The notes under the pieces were generated by a model. It had not been told where the DNA came from and ran no database searches. It saw only the letters and a list, made by a program, of their open reading frames with translations. Made by a program: the position numbers and the translations under genes. From positions 62,001 to 126,000 of the forward strand of contig DASVCN010000027.1 of assembly GCA_036381595.1 (NCBI GenBank): 64,000 bases of DNA, written 5' to 3'. The number at the start of each line of letters is the position of its first letter. Positions within the stretch are counted from its first letter, which is position 1. Of the stretch, positions 50,905-58,440 are shown piece by piece. The DNA comes from Trueperaceae bacterium (lineage in GTDB: Bacteria > Deinococcota > Deinococci > Deinococcales > Trueperaceae).

Positions 50905-51657
50905 ATGATGACCGCCTCCCAGCAGAGGCCGCAGGTGTCTGCGCCGTTGGCCTCGGGACCGGGTGGCAAGGGCGCCAGGGTTCGGGAGATGTTCTCCCGG
51001 ATCGCCGGCCGCTACGACCTCCTCAACACCCTCCTCTCATTGGGGATCGACGGCATATGGAGGCGAGAGGCGGCCGAGGTCGCGCTCGAGGACGGGGCGA
51101 CAACGATCCTCGATGCCGCTACCGGAACGGGTGCGCTGGCGCTCACGATGAAGCGCCTCGCTCCGGACGCCGCCGTGGTCGGTCTCGACTTCGCCGAACC
51201 CATGCTCGAGCTCGCCGGCCGCAAGGCAAGTGACAGAGGGCTCGACCTGCAGCTCATCCAGGGTGACGTGATGCAGCTCCCGTTCGAGGACGACAGCTTC
51301 GACTCCGTGACCATCGCCTACGGCCTCCGCAACCTGAGCGACTGGTCGGCCGGCCTGAGCGAACTCAGGCGGGTGCTACGACCAGGAGGCAGACTCGTCA
51401 TCCTCGAGTTCCCACCGCCGCCGGAAGGAGTCCTCGGCCAGGCTTTCCGCTTCTACTTCCTCAACGTGCTGCCACTCGTCGGCGGACTGATCTCCGGAAG
51501 TCGTCAGGCATACGACTACCTCCCCTCCTCGGTACTCGCCTTCCCCCGGCCCCCGGAGCTTGCCGGCCTGATGCAGAGCGTCGGATTCGGCGCCGTGCGT
51601 TATCGCCTGCAGAGTTACGGGGTGTCGGCGATATTCACAGGAGTGAAGACATCATGA
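50905..51657 (+). CDS. menG: Demethylmenaquinone methyltransferase
   Basis: A 250-residue SAM methyltransferase of the UbiE/MenG family, the last step of menaquinone synthesis. Family blocks are MFSRIAGRYDLLNTLLSLGIDGIWRR, LDAATGTGALAL (SAM motif I), TIAYGLRNLSDWSAGLSELRRVLRPGG and LEFPPPPEG. ATG 50905 is chosen where the frame first shows family sequence within reach; ATG 50908 follows at once. mqnD further along supports menaquinone as the product. Overlaps the next gene by four bases. Confidence 0.92.
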   Translation: MMTASQQRPQVSAPLASGPGGKGARVREMFSRIAGRYDLLNTLLSLGIDGIWRREAAEVALEDGATTILDAATGTGALALTMKRLAPDAAVVGLDFAEPMLELAGRKASDRGLDLQLIQGDVMQLPFEDDSFDSVTIAYGLRNLSDWSAGLSELRRVLRPGGRLVILEFPPPPEGVLGQAFRFYFLNVLPLVGGLISGSRQAYDYLPSSVLAFPRPPELAGLMQSVGFGAVRYRLQSYGVSAIFTGVKTS

Positions 51658-52247
51658 TCACCACCGATCTCAACGGATTCGAAGTCAATACCGACATCGC
51701 GCTGGTAGATCCCGACTGGGACGAGTTCGCCACCGAGCACGACAAGCGCTTCGGGCTGGCGATCTCGCACGTGAAGAGCCTGGTGAAGGGGAAGTCGTAC
51801 GACAACGATGCCATCCGCCTGCGGGTGGGCCCCGGCGGCTACTACGTTCAGCCGAAGCGTTTCCCGGCTGCCTTCTACGGCGACACCATCCCTCCCAAGG
51901 TGGAGTTCGTGACCGAGGACGAGGCCCGGGTCGCCACCTGGGAGGCGGTCGCCCTCTACCGGAACGGCGAGGCGCAGGCCTTGACCGTCCTGTACCGCGA
52001 CGGCGATCCCGCCGACATCTTCTTCGGATACCGCAGCGGAGGCAAGCGGAGGTACGAGTTGGGCAGGGCCAGGGCGCAACTCCCCCTGCATCTGCGGGTC
52101 ATGATCGACGGACCCAGCGACACCGACCTCCTCGACGGTGGCAAGGGAGTGCTCATCTACCAACGAACCCGTGACGGAAGACACCTGCTGCTCCGCGCCC
52201 CCGGCCGGCGCCAACCCTACCTGGGCTTCCGCGAAGCGCTGGAGTAG
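51654..52247 (+). CDS. Conserved-looking hypothetical protein
   Basis: A 197-residue protein I do not recognise. It has no signal peptide, membrane segment or familiar motif; composition is mixed alpha/beta with many charged residues. Codon use and the ATGA overlap with menG (51654-51657) argue that it is real and co-translated. Short stretches such as RVGPGGYYVQPKRFPAAFYGD and GGKRRYELGRARAQLPLHLRVM would be good search queries. Possible roles in quinone synthesis or respiration rest on context alone. Confidence 0.7.
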   Translation: MITTDLNGFEVNTDIALVDPDWDEFATEHDKRFGLAISHVKSLVKGKSYDNDAIRLRVGPGGYYVQPKRFPAAFYGDTIPPKVEFVTEDEARVATWEAVALYRNGEAQALTVLYRDGDPADIFFGYRSGGKRRYELGRARAQLPLHLRVMIDGPSDTDLLDGGKGVLIYQRTRDGRHLLLRAPGRRQPYLGFREALE

Positions 52248-52339
52248 CGAGCCGGCCCCAGGAACGGAGGGAACCCGTAGTAACCTCCCTGACAGCTGGT
52301 GAACCGCGGACCTTCCCGGGCCGCGGCCACCGTTACGAC

Positions 52340-53035
52340 GTGGCCCTGGTCGGGGCAGGCATCGCCGGCAGCGAAGCGGCGATCGCTGCAGCTCGTGCCG
52401 GCCTCGACGTTCTGCTCGTCACAACCAGCCTGGACACCGTCTACATGCTCGCGCACTCGCATCACCGCCTGCTTGCGCCGGCCGGAAGCCTGATGGCGCG
52501 GCTACTGGAACAGGCGGGAGACAACGAGGCCGAACGCTGGTCGCTGCACCGCCGGGCGAAGTACGCGCTGGAGGCGCAGACAGGGATCCACCTGCTGCAA
52601 TCTAATGTGACCGGACTGATCGTCCAGGGGGAGCGGGTAGAAGGAGTGCTCACCTGGGAGGGGGTCGAACGTTCCGCCCGAGCGGTAGCCCTCTGCGTGG
52701 GATCGTTCCTCCAGGCGCGACTGGTGCAGGGTCAGCTGCGCGAGGCCGCGGGCAGATTGGGTGAGATGGCCTACGACGAACTGCACGACGACTTGCGGGC
52801 CCGGGGAGTTGTTTTCGAGCCGCTGACACTTGAGCTGAGCGGGCAGGACGAAGGTCCCCCGTACGAGGTCAGCTGTCGCACCATCGCCAGGAGCCACCTG
52901 GACGGCTTCCGGATCGCTCGCATCGAGCGGCTCTACGCGGCGGGCGTCTGCGCCGCGGGGGCCCAGAGCTACGAGGAGAGCGCTCAACAGGGCCTGGCGC
53001 TGGCGCGGGCCCTGGTGCACGACCTGGCTGCCTGA
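52340..53035 (+). CDS. Small MnmG/GidA-like FAD protein
   Basis: A 231-residue flavoprotein homologous to the FAD-binding part of the tRNA-modifying enzymes MnmG and TrmFO, but under half their length. The dinucleotide fold is at the extreme N-terminus (ALVGAGIAGSEAAIAAARAG), and the C-terminal FAD segment GVCAAGAQSYEESAQQGLALARALV is intact; the tRNA-binding helical domain of MnmG is missing. Similar small proteins occur in Thermus and relatives. GTG 52340 is the first possible start after a stop at 52301; no ribosome site is seen. Confidence 0.75.
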   Translation: MALVGAGIAGSEAAIAAARAGLDVLLVTTSLDTVYMLAHSHHRLLAPAGSLMARLLEQAGDNEAERWSLHRRAKYALEAQTGIHLLQSNVTGLIVQGERVEGVLTWEGVERSARAVALCVGSFLQARLVQGQLREAAGRLGEMAYDELHDDLRARGVVFEPLTLELSGQDEGPPYEVSCRTIARSHLDGFRIARIERLYAAGVCAAGAQSYEESAQQGLALARALVHDLAA

Positions 53036-53036
53036 A

Positions 53037-53222
53037 TCAGTAGCGGGCCGTGTCGTCGTCAGGTTCGAGGTACGACTCCATCGGCGACAACTGACTCTCG
53101 TGGGCCCAGACGAAACGGGCGCCGCCGGTGCGGCTCGCAAGCAGCCGGTAACGGGCAGGGTCGTCTTCGGTCCTGGCCGAGACGACGTAAACCTCGCCAT
53201 CGTAGAGAAACCTCTTCCCCAA
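53037..53222 (-). CDS. Small hypothetical protein
   Basis: A 61-residue protein (YDGEVYVVSARTEDDPARYRLLASR ... FVWAHESQL) with the look of a small beta-rich domain; no family recognised. The start would be TTG 53222, seven bases after an AGG. A TAGGCT box lies seven bases before an out-of-frame ATG at 53238, so the true start is uncertain. Its 3' end abuts that of the MnmG-like gene. Confidence 0.5.
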   Translation of the reverse strand: MGKRFLYDGEVYVVSARTEDDPARYRLLASRTGGARFVWAHESQLSPMESYLEPDDDTARY

Positions 53223-53265
53223 CGTCGAACCTGCTCATGGGCGCAAGCCTAACCCTTCCGCGAGC

Positions 53266-53847
53266 TCAGCGGGGAGGGACGAAGGTCACCACGCTCGCCT
53301 CGCTCCAGAGGATGAGCCCGGCCAACGTCGCCAGGAGCGTCAGCGGAACGGCGAGTACCACCACGACGTAGACGACAAGGGCCCGCCTGGCCCGAGCCGG
53401 CGCGAAACGACCGAGCCCTGCATGCACCACGTAGAGGTGCCAGAAGGGGAGGCCCAACATGCCGGTGGCGAGACTGGTGACCGGAAAGACGGCCACCACC
53501 GGCAGCAGGATGAGCGCCAGGTATCCCGCGGGCACCCAGGCCCACGCTGCGATCTCCCAACCATGCTCGCCGATCCGAGCGGTACGGGCCAACGCCATTC
53601 CGCCCAGTAGCCAGAGCGTGGCCGCGTAGAGGAGCGCGCCCGGCAACACGAGCAGCATCACCGCGATCACCGAATCGCTGGAGGTGCCCCGCGCGATAGC
53701 CCAGCCGAACATGGTGGCGCCCAGCAGGACGGCGACGAGAGCGGGCTTGAGCGCCAGCGCCAGACGCGGCTCCGACGGGAAGCCCGCGAAGAAGTCGCGG
53801 GGCCGCGACACACCCAGCCACAGCCACTGCAGGTAGTTCTCCTTCAC
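53266..53847 (-). CDS. Yip1-domain-like membrane protein
   Basis: A 193-residue protein with about five hydrophobic segments. The N-terminus (YLQWLWLGVSRPRDFFAGFPSEP) and helix arrangement resemble bacterial Yip1/YIPF-domain proteins of unknown function. GTG 53847 overlaps the mqnD stop as GTGA, so it is translated with a menaquinone gene; whether that is functional is open. Confidence 0.65.
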   Translation of the reverse strand: MKENYLQWLWLGVSRPRDFFAGFPSEPRLALALKPALVAVLLGATMFGWAIARGTSSDSVIAVMLLVLPGALLYAATLWLLGGMALARTARIGEHGWEIAAWAWVPAGYLALILLPVVAVFPVTSLATGMLGLPFWHLYVVHAGLGRFAPARARRALVVYVVVVLAVPLTLLATLAGLILWSEASVVTFVPPR

Positions 53848-54686
53848 TCTGCCGTCACGTAACCGAAGATGGCATCTTCCGCGACAGCCGGTAGGAGTCG
53901 TCGTTCCCGCCCCCTCCTGAAGAACTCGGCGACGGCAGCTCGCCCCTCGGCCCCCAGCTCCCTGCTGTAACGGTTCACGTAGAGGTCTATGTGCTGCTGC
54001 CTGACCTCGCGGCTCATCTCCTGAGCGTGCTCGGCGACGTACGGTTCCACCTCGTCGGGATGCTCGTAGGCGTAGTCGAGGCTGGCCCGGATCGCGCGGT
54101 CGAGCTCAGCGAGCCGGGCGCCGCCGAGGGAGCGGAGCGCAGCGATGCCGCCCAGCGGCAACAGTTTCCCTGTCACGCCTTCCCACCATTCGCCCAGGTC
54201 CAGATGCTTGACCAGGCCGTGTTGGTGGTAGGTGAAGCGACTCTCGTGGATGATCAGCCCGGCGTCGACCTCACCCGCTTCGACGGCCGGCATGATCCGG
54301 TCGTAGCGCATCTCCCGGTACTCGATGTCGTCGCTCTGGGAGAGGCGCAGGAGCAGATTGGCCGTGGTCAGGCCGCCTGGCACGGCAACCGTGCGGCCGC
54401 TCAGGTCGGCGAGAGGTTCGCGGGTCACTATCAGAGGACCCACTCCCCGGCCCAGAGCGCCACCGGAGGGCAGCATGCGGTAGCGGTCGGCGAGATGGCC
54501 GAAGGCGTGATAGGAGAGCTTGGTGACCTCGAGCGCTCCGCGCCTGGCGAGCTGGTTCAACTCCTCGACATCGGCCAGGTAGATGTCGACCGGCTCGAAG
54601 TCGATCTTGCCGTGGGCGAGCGCGTAGAAGATGAAGCAGTCGTTGGGGCAAGGGCTGTAACCGACCGTGAGGCGTGCGCTTGGCAT
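53844..54686 (-). CDS. mqnD: 1,4-dihydroxy-6-naphthoate synthase
   Basis: A 280-residue MqnD, which converts cyclic dehypoxanthine futalosine to 1,4-dihydroxy-6-naphthoate in the futalosine route to menaquinone. The N-terminus LTVGYSPCPNDCFIFYAL and the substrate region GGLTTANLLLRL and GLIIHESRFTYHQHGL are diagnostic. It is a periplasmic-binding-protein fold working in the cytoplasm. ATG 54686 lies six bases after TAGACT (leaderless). MqnA, MqnB and MqnC are not in the window. Confidence 0.9.
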   Translation of the reverse strand: MPSARLTVGYSPCPNDCFIFYALAHGKIDFEPVDIYLADVEELNQLARRGALEVTKLSYHAFGHLADRYRMLPSGGALGRGVGPLIVTREPLADLSGRTVAVPGGLTTANLLLRLSQSDDIEYREMRYDRIMPAVEAGEVDAGLIIHESRFTYHQHGLVKHLDLGEWWEGVTGKLLPLGGIAALRSLGGARLAELDRAIRASLDYAYEHPDEVEPYVAEHAQEMSREVRQQHIDLYVNRYSRELGAEGRAAVAEFFRRGRERRLLPAVAEDAIFGYVTAE

Positions 54687-54692
54687 GGAGTC

Positions 54693-54698
54693 AGTCTA
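54693..54698 (-). promoter_or_regulatory. -10 box, leaderless start of mqnD
   Basis: TAGACT on the minus strand, 6 bases before ATG 54686. Confidence 0.5.
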
Positions 54699-54734
54699 TT
54701 AGCTGGCCAGACCTGAGTTACTCCTGTCCGTCGG

Positions 54735-55154
54735 TCAGTCCAGTGCGCGGTGCTCGACGAGGATGCACCGGTCCTGTATCACCTGGATGCCGGCCTCTTC
54801 CAGCTTGCGGGCCGCATCGTCGTTGCGGATGCCAAGCTGGAACCAGACGGCTCTCGGGAGCGGGTCCAGCGAGAGGATGTCGTCGAGGTGCGGCGGGATG
54901 TCCTGCGGCCGGCGGAAGACGTTGACGATGTCGACCGGTTCGTCGAGTTCGGCGAGCGAGGCAACGAACTCCTTCTCCCACTCGGTTTCGCCTAAGTGGT
55001 TCGGGTTGACGGGCAGTACCTCGAAGCCGTTGCGGGCCAGGTAGTCGGGAACGTAGTACGCGGGGCGGCCCCTACGGTTGCTGGCGCCGAGCACGGCCAC
55101 GGTTCTGGAGCCTTCCAGCAGGTCGCGTATGGAGGTGCGAGACGAGGTCGTCAT
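54735..55154 (-). CDS. CoA-binding domain protein (YccU-like)
   Basis: A 139-residue single-domain CoA-binding protein with a Rossmann fold: TVAVLGASNRRGRPAYYVPDYLARNGF, VLPVNP, VDIVNVFRRPQDIP and VWFQLGIRNDDAARKLEEAGIQVIQDRCILVEH. Function unknown, possibly CoA sensing or protein CoAlation. ATG 55154 lies six bases after TACCCT. It diverges from infC. Confidence 0.88.
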   Translation of the reverse strand: MTTSSRTSIRDLLEGSRTVAVLGASNRRGRPAYYVPDYLARNGFEVLPVNPNHLGETEWEKEFVASLAELDEPVDIVNVFRRPQDIPPHLDDILSLDPLPRAVWFQLGIRNDDAARKLEEAGIQVIQDRCILVEHRALD

Positions 55155-55160
55155 GCCTCG

Positions 55161-55166
55161 AGGGTA
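55161..55166 (-). promoter_or_regulatory. -10 box, leaderless start of the CoA-binding gene
   Basis: TACCCT on the minus strand, 6 bases before ATG 55154. Confidence 0.4.
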
Positions 55167-55201
55167 GCGCGGTCGAGCCCCGGTTCCACGTCGCCGACGC
55201 G

Positions 55202-55230
55202 TTGATGCCCCCTACCTTATCTGCTAGACT
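55202..55230 (+). promoter_or_regulatory. Promoter of infC-rpmI-rplT
   Basis: TTGATG (55202-55207) and TAGACT (55225-55230) are 17 bases apart. The leader to the proposed ATA start would be about 42 bases and includes the strong GGAGGTGG ribosome site at 55266-55273. Confidence 0.65.
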
Positions 55231-55278
55231 TGAGCGCTGTGCGCCCGACATGGGCGCGTGTTCTTGGAGGTGGAGTCC

Positions 55279-55791
55279 ATAGCGAGAGAGATGAAGATAA
55301 ATGATCAGATCCGGGCCAGGCAGGTGAGGCTCATCGGGTCCGACGGCCAGCAACAGGGCATCGTCGACACCCGCGAGGCCATCCGCAGAGCCCGCGAAGA
55401 GGAACTGGATCTGGTCCTGGTCGGAGAAGCCGCGCAACCGCCGGTCGCGAAACTGATGGACTACGGCAAGTATCGCTACGAGCTGCAGCAGGAGGAGAAG
55501 GAGGCTCGCAAGCGGTCGCGTCAGCAGGAGATGAAGGCCATCAAGTTCCGCGTCAAGATCGAAGAGCACGACTACGAGACCAAGGTCAACCACATCCGCC
55601 GCTTCCTCAAGGGTGGACACAAAGTACGGGTAGTGATCATGTTCCGTGGGCGCGAACGCACCCACCCCGAGCTGGGCCAGGAGATCCTGGATCGGGTAGC
55701 CAAGGATGTTTCCGAGATGGCGGCGGTCGACCAGATGCCCACCATCGCCGGGATGGACATGAACATGACTCTCCGCCCCATCAGGGACTGA
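55279..55791 (+). CDS. infC: Translation initiation factor IF-3 (ATA start)
   Basis: A 170-residue IF-3, which keeps ribosomal subunits apart and rejects non-standard start codons. The N-domain reads INDQIRARQVRLIGSDGQQQGIVDTREA; the C-domain has IKFRVKIEEHDYETKVNHIRRFL and VIMFRGRE. GGAGG (55266-55270) is eight bases from ATA 55279 but 20 from ATG 55291, so initiation probably uses ATA; rare AUU/AUC/AUA starts underlie IF-3 autoregulation in other bacteria. With ATG the protein would lose four residues. Confidence 0.93.
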   Translation: MAREMKINDQIRARQVRLIGSDGQQQGIVDTREAIRRAREEELDLVLVGEAAQPPVAKLMDYGKYRYELQQEEKEARKRSRQQEMKAIKFRVKIEEHDYETKVNHIRRFLKGGHKVRVVIMFRGRERTHPELGQEILDRVAKDVSEMAAVDQMPTIAGMDMNMTLRPIRD

Positions 55792-55815
55792 TCAGGCACT
55801 TCGCCTCGAACGTAG

Positions 55816-55871
55816 TAGACTCTGCTGTTGGCGGGCTCAAGCCCGCGAACAGTCGTGCCGGGAACCTGGCA
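55816..55871 (+). promoter_or_regulatory. Structured leader of rpmI-rplT
   Basis: In the 96 bases between infC and rpmI a TAGACT box (55816-55821) is followed by a hairpin with arms 55825-55836 and 55841-55852 (11 pairs, one G-G mismatch, loop TCAA), then a second (55856-55861 with 55866-55871, loop GAAC). The second ends two bases before GAGGAG. A role in L20 autoregulation or an internal promoter is suggested. Confidence 0.5.
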
Positions 55872-55887
55872 AGAGGAGTTGTTAGAG

Positions 55888-56085
55888 ATGCCGAAACTGA
55901 AGACCCATAAGGGCACCAAAGCCCGTGTCAAAGTCACTGGGCGAGGTAAGGTCACGGCGATGCGCTCCGGGAAGCGACACCTGAACTACAAGAAGTCGGG
56001 TAAGCGCATCCGTAAGGGACGCAACGACCTGGTGGTAGCCAAGCCGGACGCAGAGCGCATCAAGGCGCTGCTGCCGTACGAGTAG
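55888..56085 (+). CDS. rpmI: Ribosomal protein bL35
   Basis: A 65-residue large-subunit protein, PKLKTHKGTKARVKVTGRGKV and LNYKKSGKRIRKGR being typical of bL35. Very basic. ATG 55888 is nine bases after GAGGAG. Middle gene of the infC-rpmI-rplT cluster, with rplT nine bases after its stop. Confidence 0.97.
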   Translation: MPKLKTHKGTKARVKVTGRGKVTAMRSGKRHLNYKKSGKRIRKGRNDLVVAKPDAERIKALLPYE

Positions 56086-56094
56086 GGAACCGCC

Positions 56095-56445
56095 ATGCCG
56101 AGAGCCAAGACCGGTACCGTCCGGCGCGCCAAGCACAAGAAGATCCTCAAGCGGGCGAAGGGGTTCTGGGGCCTCCGCTCCAAGAGCTTCCGCATCGCTC
56201 AGCAGACCCTGCTGAACGCCGCCGACTACTCCTATCGTGACCGGCGCGACAAGAAGACGGTCTTCCGCCGCCTCTGGATCGCGCGCATCAACGCCGCGGC
56301 CCGCAAGGAGGGCCTCAGCTACTCGCGCTTCGTCAGCGGCCTGCGCCGTTCCGGAGTGGAGCTCGACCGCAAGGTGCTCGCCGATCTCGCCGTTCGCGAG
56401 CCAGAGGCGTTCCGCTCCCTGGTGGAGGTAGCCAAGGGCGCCTGA
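56095..56445 (+). CDS. rplT: Ribosomal protein bL20
   Basis: A 116-residue large-subunit assembly protein ([59 protein letters not shown]). L20 represses its own operon by binding the leader in several bacteria. ATG 56095 begins nine bases after rpmI and a strong terminator follows. Confidence 0.97.
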   Translation: MPRAKTGTVRRAKHKKILKRAKGFWGLRSKSFRIAQQTLLNAADYSYRDRRDKKTVFRRLWIARINAAARKEGLSYSRFVSGLRRSGVELDRKVLADLAVREPEAFRSLVEVAKGA

Positions 56446-56501
56446 GGACACAGCCCACCCGGCCCGAGCCCGGTCTCCGGATATCGGCAGGGCCACAGCG
56501 A

Positions 56502-56540
56502 ATCGGGACCGAACGATGCGTTCGGTCCCGATGTTCGTTT
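56502..56540 (+). terminator. Terminator of the infC operon
   Basis: A perfect 13-bp stem (56502-56514 with 56520-56532) and a five-base loop, followed by a short GTTCGTTT tail; 56 bases after the rplT stop. Confidence 0.75.
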
Positions 56541-56798
56541 CCCGCAGGCGCCTCCCGTATCATGGCGTGCCCGATGTAAGCGGGACACCGGCGTCGGCAA
56601 CGGCGGCTGGCGAAGCGTCGGCACCCCGGCGCAAAGGGTTAGAATGGCGTGCCGATAGTGCTCTGCAACCTCGAGGGGGTCACGTCGGTGGGTGCTTGCG
56701 AAATAACATGACGGGCAGGTTCGATCGCCGCGCCGGCAGCTGAAGTCTCTACCACTCTCTGTGGCGCCCAGGAATTGCGACCGGAAAGAGGCAGCAAC
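56541..56798 (+). other. Spacer and leader before the response-regulator pair
   Basis: Together with the terminator this forms the 353-base gene-free gap after rplT. TAGAAT at 56640-56645 is a possible -10 (a leader of about 150 bases would follow); no -35 is clear. GAGGGGGTCACG at 56693-56704 looks like a ribosome site but no plausible gene follows it. Confidence 0.4.
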
Positions 56799-57251
56799 TT
56801 GACGCGTGATACCACCTTCATTCTGCTAGTCGAGGACAATCAGGACGACATCGATCTCACCCTGCGGGCGCTCCGGATGCACAATCTGGCGAACGAGGTG
56901 GTGATCGTGCGCGACGGGGCCGAAGCACTCGATTTCCTCTTCTGCCGCGGGTCCTTCGCCGAACGCAACCCAGAGCACATGCCACAGCTGGTACTGCTCG
57001 ACATCAACCTTCCCAAGCTCTCCGGTCTCGAGGTGCTCAAACAGGTGCGCAACAACGAGCGCACCAAGCTCCTGCCTATCGTCATGCTCACCACCTCGAA
57101 GCAGGACCGGGACGTGCTCGACAGCTACCTCAATGGGGCCAATTCGTACGTTCAGAAGCCGGTCTCGTTCACCGAGTTCACCGACGCTGTTAGGCAACTG
57201 GGGATCTACTGGCTCATCCTCAACGAGGTGCCATGGCAATCGCAGGCGTAG
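56799..57251 (+). CDS. Single-domain response regulator, Rcp1-like
   Basis: A 150-residue stand-alone receiver domain. Acidic pocket Glu12/Asp13, phospho-acceptor Asp68 (LLDINLP), Thr98/Thr99 and Lys120 (QKP) are all present. The sequence resembles Rcp1-type regulators that pair with phytochrome-like kinases; no kinase is nearby. TTG 56799 follows AAAGAGG by seven bases; another TTG at 56775 is further off. It overlaps the next gene by 19 bases. Confidence 0.82.
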   Translation: MTRDTTFILLVEDNQDDIDLTLRALRMHNLANEVVIVRDGAEALDFLFCRGSFAERNPEHMPQLVLLDINLPKLSGLEVLKQVRNNERTKLLPIVMLTTSKQDRDVLDSYLNGANSYVQKPVSFTEFTDAVRQLGIYWLILNEVPWQSQA

Positions 57252-58438
57252 AGGAGCGAGCGGTGGTCGACGAGGCTCAGGATCTTCGGGTTCTCCTGGT
57301 CGAGGACTCGACCGACGACGCGGAACTGAACCAGAGGGAGCTGCAACGCAACGGCTTCGTCGTGGATGCCTGCCGGGTAGAGACGAGGGAAGACACCCTG
57401 GAGGCGCTCCGCAGTCGTGAGTGGGATCTGGTGCTGAGCGACCACGCCCTACCAGGTTTCAGTTCGCACGAGGTGCTCGAACTGCTCGAGGAGCTTACCC
57501 TCGACACTCCCTGCATCATCGTCTCGGGCGCCATCGGGGAGGAGGCAGCCGTGCAGCTGCTCCAGGGCGGCGCCGTCGACTACGTGAACAAGGACAAGCT
57601 CTACCGGCTGGGGCAGGCGGTGAGGCGGGCTCTGCGCGAGGCCGACTCCTCCCGGGCGAGGCGCGAGGCCGAAGCGGCGCTGCGGCGCAGCGAGCAGGCT
57701 CTCCGCGAACTCAACGAGTCGCTCGAACAGCGGGTCGAGGAGCGCACGAAGGAGCTGGCAACCCAGACGAACCTGCTCGAGGCGGCCCTGAACACCCTCA
57801 AAGACCTCTTCTTCGTAGCCGACACGGATAGGAGGCTCGTTCGCTGGAACCGGGAACTCTGCCTCATGACCGGCCTCGATGACGACGAGGTCGAGAACCG
57901 GCGCCTCACCGTGCTCGTGCACCAGGACGATCGAGAGGCGATGGAGCAGTGGTACATGAGGGTGCTGGAGGAGGGGGCGGCCACGGTAGAGGCACAGCTC
58001 CTCGTCGAGTCCGGCGCCTACGTCCCTTACGAGTTCACCGGCGCACGCCTGCGGGACGGTGAGGGTCAGCCGATGGGGGTGTGCGGGATCGCCCGCAACA
58101 TCTCGGCAAGGCGTCAGACCGAGCAGCACCTGAAGCAGGCGATCCGTGAGGTCATCGACGACGCCACCTGGTTCGCGCAGTCGGTGCTGGAGAAGATGAC
58201 CCAGGTCTCCTCGACCCGGACCTCCCCCTCGATCATGGCCAGCGACCTCACCGAACGGGAACGCGAAGTCATCGAGCTCATCGCGAAGGGGATGAAGAAC
58301 AACCAGATCGCCAAGGAGCTGGGCCTCTCCTACGCCACCGTCCGCAACTACGTTGCCCGTATCTACGGCAAACTCGACGTCCACTCCAGGGCAGAGGCGG
58401 TCATCTGGGCCCGCGAACGCGGGTTCGGGAACGAGTAG
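57233..58438 (+). CDS. Receiver-PAS-LuxR transcription regulator
   Basis: A 401-residue regulator: receiver domain (about 18-140; Glu24, Asp25, acceptor Asp70, Lys in NKDKLYRL), a coiled coil (about 145-185), a PAS domain (about 185-300, TDRRLVRWNRELCLMTGLDDDEV) and a LuxR-type DNA-binding helix-turn-helix (about 335-395, LTEREREVIELIAKGMKNNQIAKELGLSYATVRNY). PAS may bind a ligand or cofactor. It is translated with the upstream receiver, so they probably share one signal. No histidine kinase lies beside them. Confidence 0.88.
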   Translation: MAIAGVEERAVVDEAQDLRVLLVEDSTDDAELNQRELQRNGFVVDACRVETREDTLEALRSREWDLVLSDHALPGFSSHEVLELLEELTLDTPCIIVSGAIGEEAAVQLLQGGAVDYVNKDKLYRLGQAVRRALREADSSRARREAEAALRRSEQALRELNESLEQRVEERTKELATQTNLLEAALNTLKDLFFVADTDRRLVRWNRELCLMTGLDDDEVENRRLTVLVHQDDREAMEQWYMRVLEEGAATVEAQLLVESGAYVPYEFTGARLRDGEGQPMGVCGIARNISARRQTEQHLKQAIREVIDDATWFAQSVLEKMTQVSSTRTSPSIMASDLTEREREVIELIAKGMKNNQIAKELGLSYATVRNYVARIYGKLDVHSRAEAVIWARERGFGNE

Positions 58439-58440
58439 GT

